Positions 35,013 through 46,017 of a DNA stretch of 64,000 nucleotides are shown here, piece by piece. The notes beneath the pieces were generated by a model. That model had not been told where the DNA came from. It ran no database searches and saw only the letters and a program-made list of their open reading frames with translations. The position numbers were made by a program, and so were the translations under genes. The first letter of the stretch is position 1, and every line of letters starts with the position of its first letter. The DNA is from Panopea generosa (lineage: Eukaryota; Mollusca; Bivalvia; Adapedonta; Hiatellidae): assembly GCA_029582155.1 (NCBI GenBank), contig CM055897.1:14994482-15058481 (forward strand), in the 5' to 3' direction.

Positions 35013-38000
35013 CTGAAAAATGTAAGAAATATATATATATTATTATGTTATCATACCTATATATTTTAAGTTAAACATAATTATATTAATTTCTGCTTAA
35101 TTAAAGATGGGCGTTAGCGTAGTGAATGGAGTGTTGGTCGCTCACGCCAGAGATTGCGCAGGATTCGATCCCCAGCTATATTCGATGCCTCTTAAAAAAA
35201 CAAACACAATGCTGATTTTATCCACGAAGCGGACTCTAGAGCGGTCAATATGAGCTCTGAGCTTTCATCGCAATCGAGCTAAAATATACTCCCTACTTTC
35301 TCTTTAAACTAAATTATTTTAATTGAATGTATTTATGTATCAAAGATTTATGTTGCAAAGATTGTAATTTGTGAGGTTATAATATGTAAAATATTTGTTT
35401 AGTATTGAGTTTCCTTATTGGCCATTGATGACTTCACAATATACATGCTATCATGTGTATAACTTGGAGAACTTGCACACTATTTCACATTAAAGCTGAT
35501 TTAATGTGTGAAGTGCGAGTTCGTCAATTTCCATTCCAATGTATAACGTTTTAATTATCTTCTGTTACTTTAAGAAAAGGTATCACTGTGCCAACTGACT
35601 TTGTTTAAAACGTTGAGTAGATATCAATTACTGTTTTTGCAACTTTAAATTTATCAAAAACCGTTCTCATTTGTGTTTCTACGTTTTTCTGGATTTCATC
35701 AATCGATTAATGTTTTCAATTGTCGAACTATTATCGTCTATGTGTTTGCTTGATGGAACTGCGTTTCATCAGTCATTTAATGTTTTCAACTGTCAAATCA
35801 TTATCCTTTATGCTTTGCAAAATTAATCTGGTTTTCATTGACACTAAGAACACACGATTATCGTAGTTGTGGCGTGTGGGGGTGGGGGTTGGGGTGGGGG
35901 TGGGGGTGGGGTTAATAAATGCAGGAGTTTCTGCAATAGAAATATGTGTATATTTATAACTTGAAAGTATATACATTAAATAGGCTTCACCTAAATCACC
36001 GATATATTTTCCATCTTAGAAGTAAAACTGCACATTTATATCAAACATCATGCATTATGGATATTCTGTTCAATAATTTTAGTATTTTGTCTTTGACGTT
36101 TTAATTCTTAAGTGATAAAAAACATTTTATTATGTATCTTTTTATCTAGTGAGACTTCAAAAAGTCATTACCATGTTTTAACTTGAAATAGTAGAATTAA
36201 TCAACGAATTCTCTTCCACTGGCATTGCTGTGTGATTCATGTTGCAGGACAAACTCACTTTCAAGAATGGTTTGCAATGATGTTATTACAAGTTTCGTTC
36301 TGCATTGTCACATAAAAAATAGTAAACAATTAGCATAACCCATTTGTATATAGTGTAGTATGGTTGGGTTTCTTTATTTAAATGAAAGAATAAAGTAGTA
36401 CCTTCTGTTCGTATACTACAAACGTCTTCCCAATGCGTTGTCACCGATTCCGCATTCCACAATCTATCGTTCATATACATTCGTCTACAGGGCAGGGCGT
36501 CAACTATCTTATAGGCAACCAGACCACAGCATCTGAAAAGTAAAGGCAGCATGTGTTAACAACGCATTGACGTTGACGGTGAATGGTATACATGCACACA
36601 CTGGCTACCCTTGAGGGAAATGAAAGACGAGTTCTGTATAATTTATAGTATATGTTCAAGTAAATTATACGGGCATGTGGTTTACAACGCCATACAAGGT
36701 ACAATAGATAGCCAGCTAGTCCCGTAGTAATGGCTCATTTCAACATTGCTTATATATTTCGTTATTATTTAGAAAATATTGGATTACTTTTTATATTTTA
36801 TTTATATATATCGCGCGCACTTGTAGTTTTTTAAGTTATTTTGTAGTATTTTAGTAAGTTTCACAGTATGTCTGCAGTATCGTCAGCAGTCATCGATGAA
36901 CAATGTTTGTGTTTATGTGGATTTTTCCCCACTGATAAAAGCATAAAGCCGAACGCAAGCTCGTTATATTGCATTTTCTAATATTAGTTAACACTATAAA
37001 ATGGTTATTCTCTCTACTGCAAATATATATAGCATCAACAAACCCGATATATTTGATGTCAACTATTACTTTTAAATGATGGTTTTACATGCAACACTGC
37101 TGGACTGTCAGGACATTTTACATACATGTGCATGGACTAATAGTTTTATATGAATATGATCCAGTTATGTATTTATAACTTCTCACACGCTACATGTATA
37201 TAATTATGGCATTGAAATCATAATGTCATGCAAATGCATACAATTGGTCAAAAAGAGTTACGAGGAAATGGTCAGGGTTTATTATGTATGTATATCATAT
37301 AATCATATACTGTTAGGAATTTATTTTCATAATATATGTTATACATCGCAACGTGTTGTGTGTTTGCAATGATGAAAGCATTCATGTGTGTAACTTTGAG
37401 ACAAGGATATTCTATTTCTAGGTATCATTTTAACCGATGATTGGAAACGTATAAGTAACTTTTTTCAATGGGGTTTTGTTTAAATACCACTAATATGTCT
37501 TGCTTTAGCGTCATCTGAGCGTGACGTCATACTAGTGGTATAACGCGCTTAACTTTTATCTTGACCAAGAGTAAGATATGTTTATCTTGTTGCGAGGAAT
37601 GAAGCTACTTACACGTGATCATGTTCTGGCCTATCAGAGTGCACTTGACAGCTAGTACTGTTCAGTCTGCAGCAAGTTTGGAATTCCGGTTGGTAGTGTG
37701 AATTTTCACAGCACATTGTTTTCGAATAGATAACTCCATCTTTACAAATTTGTTTTAATTTGTTATATATTCCTGTTCCACAAACACGTATATCTGTATC
37801 TGGAAAAAGAAGAATTCATTCAAATTTCGTAGTTTGCTTCAGGACAGAAACGTTAACGAACAATAATTGATAACTCGTATTTGATACAAAAAAAATGGAA
37901 ACAACAAATGGCCCTAATAGATAAAAAGTATCATTATACACCTAAAATAGCTATTTCGTTGAGCTTAAAGCATTTGTACCACGTGATGTACCACGTGACT

Positions 38001-41000
38001 GTACACAAGAAATCGTTTTTGTAACCTTCAAATCGGAAACGTCCCGAAAATCCGGATAGATATTTCGTATATGACGGTTCCGTGGGCTATACATATTAAT
38101 GAAATCAGAACCACTTGTGACGCACGCGAAACATAAAGTCAAACAGCCTAATTGACAATATCAGCGTAAAAATAAGCAGTGATCTCTCAAAACAACAAAA
38201 ATGTAGTTAACTTGTATTGCACTCAGCTCGCTAATGCCTAAATATCTTTACTATCCAAAGTTTAAACTTTTGCTAATGGCCAGTCTCTTATGACAGATGT
38301 AATCTCATAGAGGACACCTGAACCAAACTATGACAACAGTTAGCAGATGACGTTATTTCTGTCGCGGCCAAATACCTCTCAATCGAGAACTGATAACGTA
38401 GTCAACGTATTAACATCAACCGAGAATACCAATATTCCATATACACAATTAAAACTAAAAGGTACATTGCAGCCACCAATACAAACCAGGAAATTTGAAA
38501 CATTTATTCAATGTGTTGAAAATGATATCTCAAAAGCGGGGCGGTAGTGGATAGAGTGTTGGCCGCTCGCGCAAGAGGTTGCGGGTTCGATTCCCAGCTC
38601 GATCCGATGCCTCTCATAAAACAACACTCAGTATTGGTTCTATCCAGGAAGGAACTCGAGAGCGGTTCATATAAGCTCTGAGATTTCATCGCAATCGCGC
38701 TAAAATAAATTAGTATAAATAAAACATAAGGAGATAGTACCGCCCTTGGCACCCTTATGGTTTCGCTGGAAGTAGCATCACTATATACTAATATACCACA
38801 TGATGATGGTATACTTGCGTGCACGCCAGATAACGATGTAATAAAAAAAGACTAAATATTGTCCTTACTTTTATAGATTCTCCCATCTTTACAAATCTGT
38901 ATTGAATTGTTATACCTCAACATATTGCCCCCTTTTGTTTTACAAACACGTGGTTCTGCATCTGGAAATAGAATGAATGAATGAATGAATGAATGAATGA
39001 ATGAATGAATGAATGAATGAATGAATGAATGAATGAATGAATGAATTAATGAATGAATGAATGAATGAACGAATAGGGTTTTACGGCGTACCAACACATT
39101 ATGAATTATTCGACGCCAACAGGAAGGAAAATTCCAAGTTCACTCTAACATACAGATTAAAATAAATACATCAACAAATGAATGTGCAGAATGGACCTAG
39201 AACCTTGATACCTGCAGAACTGCAGAGTTTCAGCAAATTCTATCGTATTACTCTTACTGTTGCTTCTTACGACATGCATAAGCAGCAGTGATCCTATTCT
39301 TGCCATTACTCATATGGCTCCCTGGAACCACACAGGGGTTGATAATTTAACCACAATAATAGTGAACATGACACCCATTCGGAATATTCCTACCCTTCTG
39401 CAGAGATCGACAGTGATTTTATTCTTAGCCGGAACCACACGGGCTCTGGAAACAGAAGAATTCAGTCAAATTTTGTAGTTTGTTTCAGGACAGAAACGTT
39501 TAGGAAACGATAATTGATAACTCTCATTCGATACAAAATAATGAAAACAGTAATTGACCCTTATCAGATATAAAGTAATTTTATGGATTATTCCTCCATA
39601 TTATTTTATCGTTGTTTTATCACATTCGTGCCTAGTTATTGTTAAATGCATTAAACTTGTTGGTGATAAATACAATAGGCAGCTCAGCAGAGCGTAAGAT
39701 ATAGAGTATATGAGTTTGGTTTTGGTGTATTAAAAATATATATTTCATCAAGTGATCACCGAAAGTCATATTCGAGTGAGAATATCATTTTCGGTGTTCA
39801 CAAGCTGAACTATCATTTGATCTTTCACCAAAATAATTTTCTTTTTATTATATGTGTTTACTTACTTTTTTGTTTATCTTGACCTCACTTCGCCATTAGA
39901 TATTGGATTTATAAAAAAAAGTTATAAGTACATTTTTTCTTGTTTCTTTTTCTTTTTACTTTATTTTTAAAATAAATATGCAAGGACAAAAAAATAAAAC
40001 ATTCTTTCATAATATCATAAAGTATGATATTTCATAAATAATCTACTGAGAAATATCTATGATTCATCAAAAAGCATAATATAAATTTCTTCTATCTCGT
40101 TTAATAACAAATGAGCACTCATGTAAGACTATCTTTGTTACAATCAATGGAATGTTTACAATGTTGTAACAAGTGTAATTTCGTCAGTTATCAATCGATA
40201 GCATAAATGGCTCTAAATATTCAATCATGCAATCATTTATAAGTATTTCAAATATGGTTGTCACTCAGGATTGTCTATTCTAACGATTACATATTCTTTA
40301 TCTCATAAAATTAATTTAAAATGTTTTTGCCAAATTGATGTTAAATCTTACATTAAATAACACCTTGTAACTTCGATCTGCTTATTTATAATGGAAAAGA
40401 AAGTTAATGCAAATATATCTATCCATGTTTGTTTAATTAATCAATTACAATACACATACATTTTGTGATTCAGTTATCAATTTGTGAAAAGAAAAACAGG
40501 AACAAAAACGATGTAGGAAAAGATTAAATTCATTTTCTCCTCACCATTTTTGTTTTTTCTTCTTAGTAAATCACGACGCACATATATTATTCAGGCAAGA
40601 TTAATAATAAAAAATATGGATGTATCTACAAAAGATTGGGTCCCTTTTCATTAAATGGACAGTTATTCTATATGACTTTTAGTGATATCGATACAGGTGT
40701 AAATCCCCTTCACCATGATGATACAGTATAGAGTTGCATTACTTACTTAAGTAGCTAATCTGTTAATGTTTAAACTTTTTCTTCGCTCTCTTTGTGAAAC
40801 ATATCTCGGTGACATTTTTTTTTACATTCAGGTATGGCGATATATAATGACTACAAAATTCAATACACCTTATATGTGTTGATGAAAAGAATTGCTCTGT
40901 TTTAAATAAGTTGATAAATCATAATGACACAACAGCTTCGCTGCGGTAATGTGTGATATACACACAGACACACACACCGCTGCAGGGATACCACTAAAAA

Positions 41001-41759
41001 TAAATGGCTCGGCAAACTATCATTTAAATGACATTGAAATACAGTACAGTAAAACCTGTCTTAAGCAGCCAGTCAATGGAATCAACAAAAGTGGCCTTTT
41101 AAGATAGGTTGTTGCTTAATACAGGTTAATTTACTTTGAAAGCATAGAAATGGGAAATAGAAAAAAATGGTTGCTTAAGATAGGTAGCTCCTTAATAGAG
41201 GTGACCGGTTACACAGGTTTAACTGTATTTGTACATATAAATATTAAATAAAAACGATACAAGATATGGGATAAAAGCATATCCAATATTCAAAATTGTA
41301 AAGTCATTAAGTATATATATATAAATAATCAGAACGATAATACCATACTTAATCATTATAATAATGTTGTTGTTTTTTAAACATTTCATTATTAAACTAT
41401 AACGAATACCTTCATCATTTAAAAGTAAGTGTTTTTAATTGCCTTACTTATTTATCATTATTTAATAAAAATGCGAAAAAAAGTTTGTGTTTGAATTTAT
41501 CTATTTTTGCGCCTGAATTGCCATAATAATTTGGTTTTTTTAATGTCTGTATTACTATTTCATTTAAATGTGGTTTGTCATAACGACAAAGTCGAGTAAT
41601 AGTGCTTCTACTACAGCTTAAATTATAGTCTCTGAAATAAACTATACGTCAGTCTTTAACAAAGGAAACAAATAAAGCATTGTTCTTACCTGCTTTACAA
41701 ATGAACAGCGGAACAACAAGCAATACAGATATGAGCACTGCTGCTGTATACGTTTCCAT
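34708..41759 (-). CDS. Secreted galaxin-like protein with NTR-like C-terminal domain (5 exons)
   Basis: Predicted exons on the minus strand: 41690-41759, 38869-38961, 37613-37799, 36402-36532 and 34708-35012. They total 786 bp, giving 261 residues plus a stop. Introns all obey GT-AG and the phases (1,1,2,1) join without a break. Residues 1-23 form a signal peptide (METYTAAVLISVLLVV...). Residues about 25-118 hold galaxin-like modules: VCKTKGG...QICKDGRIY, then VCGTGIYNKLKQICKDGVIY, then CCENSHYQPEFQTCC, then CCGLVAYKIVDALPC. Residues about 150-261 resemble a netrin/C345C (NTR-like) module: an opening Cys, a YEYLLRIKTKI strand, ESILILIRSGKTDV, and a final Cys near the C-terminus. Galaxins are secreted Cys-rich proteins of coral skeleton matrix, with relatives in molluscs. 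A matrix, mucus or immune role here is inference. Seen: exons, signal, Cys pattern. Inferred: the NTR fold. Confidence 0.72.
35107..35312 (+). mobile_element. tRNA-derived SINE, family 2
   Basis: Head GGCGTTAGCGTAGTGAATGG, B box GGATTCGATCC, then GATGCCTCTTAAAAAAAC, ATCCACGAAGCGGACTC, and tail TTTCATCGCAATCGAGCTAA. It sits in intron 4 of the galaxin-like gene, antisense to it. Related copies at 38534 and 52430. Confidence 0.78.
35876..35912. repeat. G-rich tract, possible G-quadruplex
   Basis: Repeated GTGGGGGTGGGGGTT runs on the plus strand, so the transcript-sense strand of the galaxin-like gene is C-rich here (intron 4). Confidence 0.7.
36402..36532 (-). CDS. Exon 4: last galaxin-like module and linker
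   Basis: Acceptor TACTTTTCAG/AT; donor ACAGAAG/GTACTAC is weaker than the others. 131 bp, phase 2 in and phase 1 out. Encodes CCGLVAYKIVDALPCRRMY and NAESVTTHWEDVCSI. CCG-x3-Y again fits galaxin; the final Cys may open the C-terminal domain. Confidence 0.65.
37613..37799 (-). CDS. Exon 3: galaxin-like modules two and three
   Basis: Acceptor CTTTTTCCAG/AT and donor CACGT/GTAAGTAG; 187 bp, entering in phase 1 and leaving in phase 2. Encodes RVCGTGIYNKLKQICKDGVI, then MCCENSHYQPEFQTCCRLN and CQVHSDRPEHDH. The Cys spacing (CG-x3-YN, CC, CC) is the clearest galaxin signature in the gene. A potential N-glycosylation site (NST) follows the second CC pair. Confidence 0.75.
38534..38722 (+). mobile_element. 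tRNA-derived SINE, family 2
   Basis: GGGGCGGTAGTGGATAGAGT, B box GCGGGTTCGATTCC, GATGCCTCTCATAAAACAAC, TATCCAGGAAGGAACTCGAG, tail TTTCATCGCAATCGCGCTAA then AATAAATTAG. The best-preserved copy of the family, in intron 2 of the galaxin-like gene. Confidence 0.85.
38869..38961 (-). CDS. Exon 2: first galaxin-like module
   Basis: Acceptor TATTTCCAG/AT and donor TATAAAA/GTAAGG; 93 bp, symmetric phase 1-1, so it can be skipped or duplicated without changing frame. Encodes EPRVCKTKGG and IQICKDGRIY. It aligns with the first part of exon 3. A TTCA microsatellite (38971-39076) abuts its acceptor. Reading past the donor gives four more residues (KDNI) and a stop, a possible short isoform. Confidence 0.7.
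38971..39076. repeat. (GAAT)n microsatellite at a splice acceptor
   Basis: About 26 copies of GAAT with one AATT variant. On the gene strand it is (ATTC)n and ends about 7 bases before the exon 2 acceptor AG. Length change could affect branch-point or pyrimidine-tract function. Confidence 0.9.
39300..39445 (-). pseudogene. Decayed duplicate exon of the galaxin-like gene
   Basis: TCTGTTTCCAG at about 39446-39456 is followed by sequence that, with frame changes and stops, reads CGSG, NHC and GCHVHYYCG. The intron upstream of it (39449-39590) matches the intron upstream of exon 3 (37803-37945): both contain GAAGAATTCA, TCAGGACAGAAACGTT and ATAATTGATAACTC in the same order. The exon itself has lost its reading frame. 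A short internal repeat (CTGTGTGGTTCC) lies at about 39325. It marks a former extra galaxin module between exons 1 and 2. Confidence 0.6.
39600..41040. other. Intron 1 sequence, no feature recognised
   Basis: AT-rich sequence within intron 1 of the galaxin-like gene. I see no further exon with galaxin Cys spacing on the minus strand. Confidence 0.4.
41045..41227. mobile_element. MITE with 15-bp TIRs (Tc1/mariner-type)
   Basis: The left end TACAGTAAAACCTGT (41045) and right end ACAGGTTTAACTGTA (ending 41227) are inverted with one mismatch. The outer TA on both sides fits a TA target duplication, so the element proper starts CAGT, as in Tc1/mariner elements. The interior carries internal copies such as GTTGCTTAATACAGG and GGTTGCTTAAGATAGG. 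It lies in intron 1 of the galaxin-like gene. Confidence 0.75.
41690..41759 (-). CDS. Exon 1 of galaxin-like gene: signal peptide
   Basis: ATG at 41757-41759, 23 codons, one extra base (G), then donor G/GTAAGAAC. The peptide is a short polar start, a hydrophobic run (AAVLISVLLVVPLFI), then CKA, a standard signal sequence with cleavage expected near its end. A TATA box lies about 70 bp upstream. Confidence 0.75.
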
Positions 41760-41824
41760 TATTGTTGTTTGGTATACAATCGAGAACTATTGACGAATTA
41801 AAGTTTAATATGAAGTCGACGTGT

Positions 41825-41832
41825 TTTTATAG
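41825..41832 (-). promoter_or_regulatory. TATA box of the galaxin-like gene
   Basis: CTATAAAA on the minus strand, about 66-73 bp upstream of the start codon. A start site about 30 bp downstream would give a 5' UTR of about 40 nt. Confidence 0.55.
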
Positions 41833-42503
41833 CGTTGCAGGATCAGACGATTGCTGTAAAGTATCACGTTTTCAAGATGTTAAATGTCAGTCGGAACTAT
41901 ACCCAAATGACGATCATCGTGACACATAAGTGATTTTTTGCAAAACGTTGATAATATATATTAATTATAATACGGTTTCGTGTGTTCATATAGGCATGAA
42001 ATGTTATGACAGTAACAGCTCAATGTTTGTGATGTGCAGTGTCGGGCAAATTTTTACATATAAAATAAATATAAATATTTATATCTATGTAATGTACTAT
42101 TATTTTTATCATGTACCTTTGTATCCGACTAATAGATTAGTTGTACTTTTGTAACAGATTTTGTTTACTGATTGTAGCGCTTGAAGCTATGTTACTAAAG
42201 AAAGTATAAAAATCCTATTATTTGATTATTTGGACTTCAATTAATTTTTAACCTCGTATATGATAAACTATTAAACAAACATGAGATATAACATTCAAAG
42301 GACACGGTGATCAAAGCAGTAAGTAATCAAAAGAAGTGCAATACATACATAGATAAAGTGACAACTGGAGTCACGACCTTGGAAAGGTCAGTAGTAAACT
42401 ACGCCACTGTTGGATACACCCAACCTCGTCCTTCCCCCGTCGTGATATCATAAGACGAGACAGGGCCAATATAAGTATTGCTGCCAGATTGTCCTTTACT
42501 TTA
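41833..42503. other. Non-coding spacer upstream of the galaxin-like gene
   Basis: A 74-codon plus frame (41930-42154) is AT-driven and unsupported. Sequence at 42362-42450 (GTCACGACCTTGGAAAGGTC) is repeat-like; a distant match with AACGGTCAGTAACAAC occurs near 43433. Confidence 0.35.
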
Positions 42504-42954
42504 GGTCAGCTACCACCATTGAGACGAGCTCTCTGATTGGCTGAAAAAAGGTATAGGATGGTCAGGGCATATATTTTTTAAAGTAAGCTTAATTCTGGTT
42601 GGATGAAAATGTTAATCTGGCAAATGATCACAATAAAATATAAGTTTATTATGTTTGTGTCAATAAATAATTAAAAACTATGTTTCTGTGACTGACTAAA
42701 TTCATTTTATCAAGGAAACTGCATGGCAAGTAAAATTTGTGAAATTTACTTTTTTTCATGCTGAAAGTGGGGTACCCAACTTCAGGGGGCAAAAAGTGGT
42801 AAGAAGTTGTACTTTTTGTGACATTTTAATTTGAGTCAAGGACATTTCTTTAATATGATACGGGACTTTTTGGTCCGCGAATGATATAAATAGTGACAAT
42901 TAGGTCAAACGTTATAACGTAAGTCTATGTAAAACGCAATGGTGGTAGCTGACC
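42504..42954. mobile_element. 451-bp element with perfect 18-bp TIRs
   Basis: GGTCAGCTACCACCATTG at 42504-42521 and its exact reverse complement CAATGGTGGTAGCTGACC at 42937-42954. The interior is non-coding. Flanks (TTTA on the left, AAAT on the right) do not give a clear target duplication. The perfect TIRs suggest a fairly young non-autonomous DNA transposon. Confidence 0.75.
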
Positions 42955-43596
42955 AAATACGGCAATGTGCACATGTGTACACATTGTAAATCAAAGAAAT
43001 GTACAGGTAAATAGTGTAACAATATTGACCACTGAGTATTCGATTTTGACGTACTTTAACAGCAAGAACGCTTAACATGATCTAACTGTTTTATACGAAA
43101 TCATTTTATAGAAATTTTAAAAAGAAAACGGTGTTGTTATTTTTTTAATCGACAAATTAAAACCTTTTATATTACAAGATGATATCCTCCGATGAAGGGA
43201 TTTTGTAATTTCTCATATGACATGAATACATATTGAAGAACTAAGTTTTAACAACGATACAATAATAGTTTACCACATGATTTACTGGTATTGCTACTGA
43301 ATTGTGCAGTTTTAATACTTTATGTGTATATAACATAAACAAAAAAATAAATGACCAGTAAATATCAAGTTGGTCATTTAAATGCCAGAATCATCACGCT
43401 AGCATGAACACAATCAATATTTTTTACATTGGAACGGTCAGTAACAACATTCGCCACCAGGAAGCTTAAACCTGTTTAACCTTTGCACCCAACCATGTCA
43501 CGTGATACGAGACCGTTTACATAAAATTAGCCCATCCAGACATCTCTTTTGCAGTCTCAGCAAATTTCACAAAAATATGGTGTAAAATAAAACAAT
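42955..43596. other. Non-coding spacer
   Basis: AT-rich; nothing recognised. Confidence 0.4.
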
Positions 43597-43953
43597 GCAC
43601 AAGATAATATATGTTTATACAATAAACAAGTGCTGATGTTGGCAGATGCACAAGATAATATATGTTTATACAATAAACAAGTGCTGATGTTGGCAGATGC
43701 ACAAGATAAAATATGTTTATACAATAAACACGTGCTGATGTTGGCAGATGCACAAGATAATATATGTTAATACAATAAACAAGTGCTGATGTTGGCAGAT
43801 GCAAAAGGTAATATATGTTTATACAATAAACAAGTGCTGATGTTGGCAGATGCACAAGATAATATATGTTTATACAATAAACAAGTGCTGATGTTGGCAG
43901 ATGCAAAAGATAATATATGTTTATACAATAAACAAGTGCTGATGTTGGCAGAT
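43597..43953. repeat. 51-bp minisatellite, seven copies
   Basis: The monomer begins GCACAAGATAATATATGTTT and ends CAAGTGCTGATGTTGGCAGAT. The period of 51 was checked from successive GCACAAG positions at 43597 and 43648. As 51 is a multiple of three, frames stay open on both strands (160 codons on the minus strand). Copies are nearly identical, so the expansion is recent. Confidence 0.93.
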
Positions 43954-46017
43954 GGAATTCATGGCTTACGATAAAAATCGCCGTAAGTCTATTTGACAAT
44001 TACAACGTGGTTTGTTTAAATTTTGATCGACATTTAAAATGATTGTATTTCCGGAAAATATATCATTTTCTGTATGGTCATAACAACTGTTCAATGAATA
44101 TTAAAACTAATATAAATAGGTGTTGGTTTACGTTTACGACGACTTTTCTCGTATTTTTTTTTTGTGAAACGCACCCCATGTTGTTTTACAGAAGTCAGTA
44201 CAGGAGGAGTATTATGTATGAGTAGCAATACCGTCCTTCCACATGACATTGTGGCCCTAAGATGACAGTGCCTTAGTCCACTCCACCTGATTTAATTTCA
44301 TTGAATTTAATTGAAAAGATAAACATTGAAACTATGATGATAAAGTTTGTTTTAAGCTATTCTTTGTAAATGGGATAATTTAATTTGAACAGTTATTTGT
44401 ACACATGTATAAAATTGAGATAAACCCCATTGGCGCATGTCACTGAAACTATGGTAATATTTGTTATTTGCACAAGTCAATACAAATATGATTATTATAT
44501 TTATTTTTTTATCAAGTCACTGGTGATTTTACAATGTCGTGGTTGTTGTTGTTGTTTTTGTTGTATTTAGCGTCGTTCTCAACAATTTTCAGTCATACCG
44601 CGACGGTGTTTACTTGAGACAGCATTCAAAGCGCTGCCATACTGAGGTATCATGCTGCTGACTCATTGTATGATTTTCAACCCCACCCAGTCACATTATA
44701 CTGACACAGGGCTGATCTGGGGCCGTATTCATCAAGCTTCTTAGATTTATTTTCATCTAAGACATTTAATATTTTCTTAGTTTTTCTTCTCAAATCATTA
44801 TAAATGTGTTCATCTAAGATTACTACTAACTGTGCAGTATTATTCAGAAAGCATCTTAACGTATATATCATCTAAAAATAAAACGATTTTCCTCTCAACT
44901 GTGAGATAGCCTTGACATGTAGTAACTCTTAAAGAAATGTCTTAAAAACAGTGTCTTGGTTTTGAAAAAAAGATACTTGCACCAAAAGTATGTTTGTGCA
45001 CAATTTCAGCATGAATTTGTCATTAGACTTTATTTATTGCTAACAATTTACATATATATTTTGTTTTGATTTTCCTCATCCTTCATTTGTAGTTTACCTA
45101 TTTAACCTTTATTTATACTTGACAGCATTTTATATGTATACTTAGCAGCATCTTAGGACAGTTGCTTTTGTTTGTATATTTGTTTGTTTTAACAGCATGT
45201 TAATGCCATCGAGGCCCACGTTTATACACCAATTACAAGCTGAATGGCCTCACCTTAGAAATGGAAATAGCTAGCATCCACATATGAGTAACAGTTAAAA
45301 ACATAATCAATATAGCAACATTTTGCATGTCATATCTATTAATCACTAAATATAACCTTTTTCCAGTTTCCTATCACACCACTTTAAAGTACGTAAACTT
45401 AATAAAAACTAGATGAATTTTACAGCACAGTGGGAGTGTATATTTATCATACAAGTGTATTAATACGTCACTGTGTTCCGTGTAACGTAATATTGATAAA
45501 AGTAATTGCGTATAAAAAATAAATATAATATTTGCTTTGCTAGTTAACAAAACGGATACAAAACATTTGACTAACAGTACACTGAATAGTTAAAATATTG
45601 CCTTAATATTGGGGGGAAAACCTGGTGCCCATATCGTGTAGGTGTGCCGCCACATTGTAGCATATTATTCATTTTGGCTTCAGGCACTGTTTGTATCGCA
45701 TTTTGTAAACATATATATCATGTGTTGTTTAAACGATAATTTCCAAACGGGGATATTTTGTACATAGATGCACCCAAAGTGATGTGTACATATTTTCTTA
45801 ATAACGTTTGCTCAAACAAAAATGAATCTTTTTTTTCTTTCAAAAGTAAAGCTAATACAAAAACACTAGTACACATGTTATATAGCGAAATTCAAATCTA
45901 TACCTTTCTACATAAAACCAGTAGGAACGAAACTCACTAGTCGTAGTCTTTAATAATAACAACCCTTCCCATTCCGCTTTAAACTTGTTGTATCGATGTT
46001 TTCATATTCCATTAAAG
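43954..46017. other. Non-coding, with an old MITE-like segment
   Basis: 44717-44950 carries GGGGCCGTATTCATCAAGCT and, about 125 bp later, TATTATTCAGAAAGCATCTTA, both typical of a common DNA-transposon repeat with 'CCGTATTCAT...CATCTTAG' ends; it is degraded. A short TTG repeat is at 44540. No gene recognised. Confidence 0.4.

Noticed and set aside
43597..43953. CRISPR-like array
   Set aside because: Units are contiguous 51-mers with no unique spacers, and the genome is eukaryotic.
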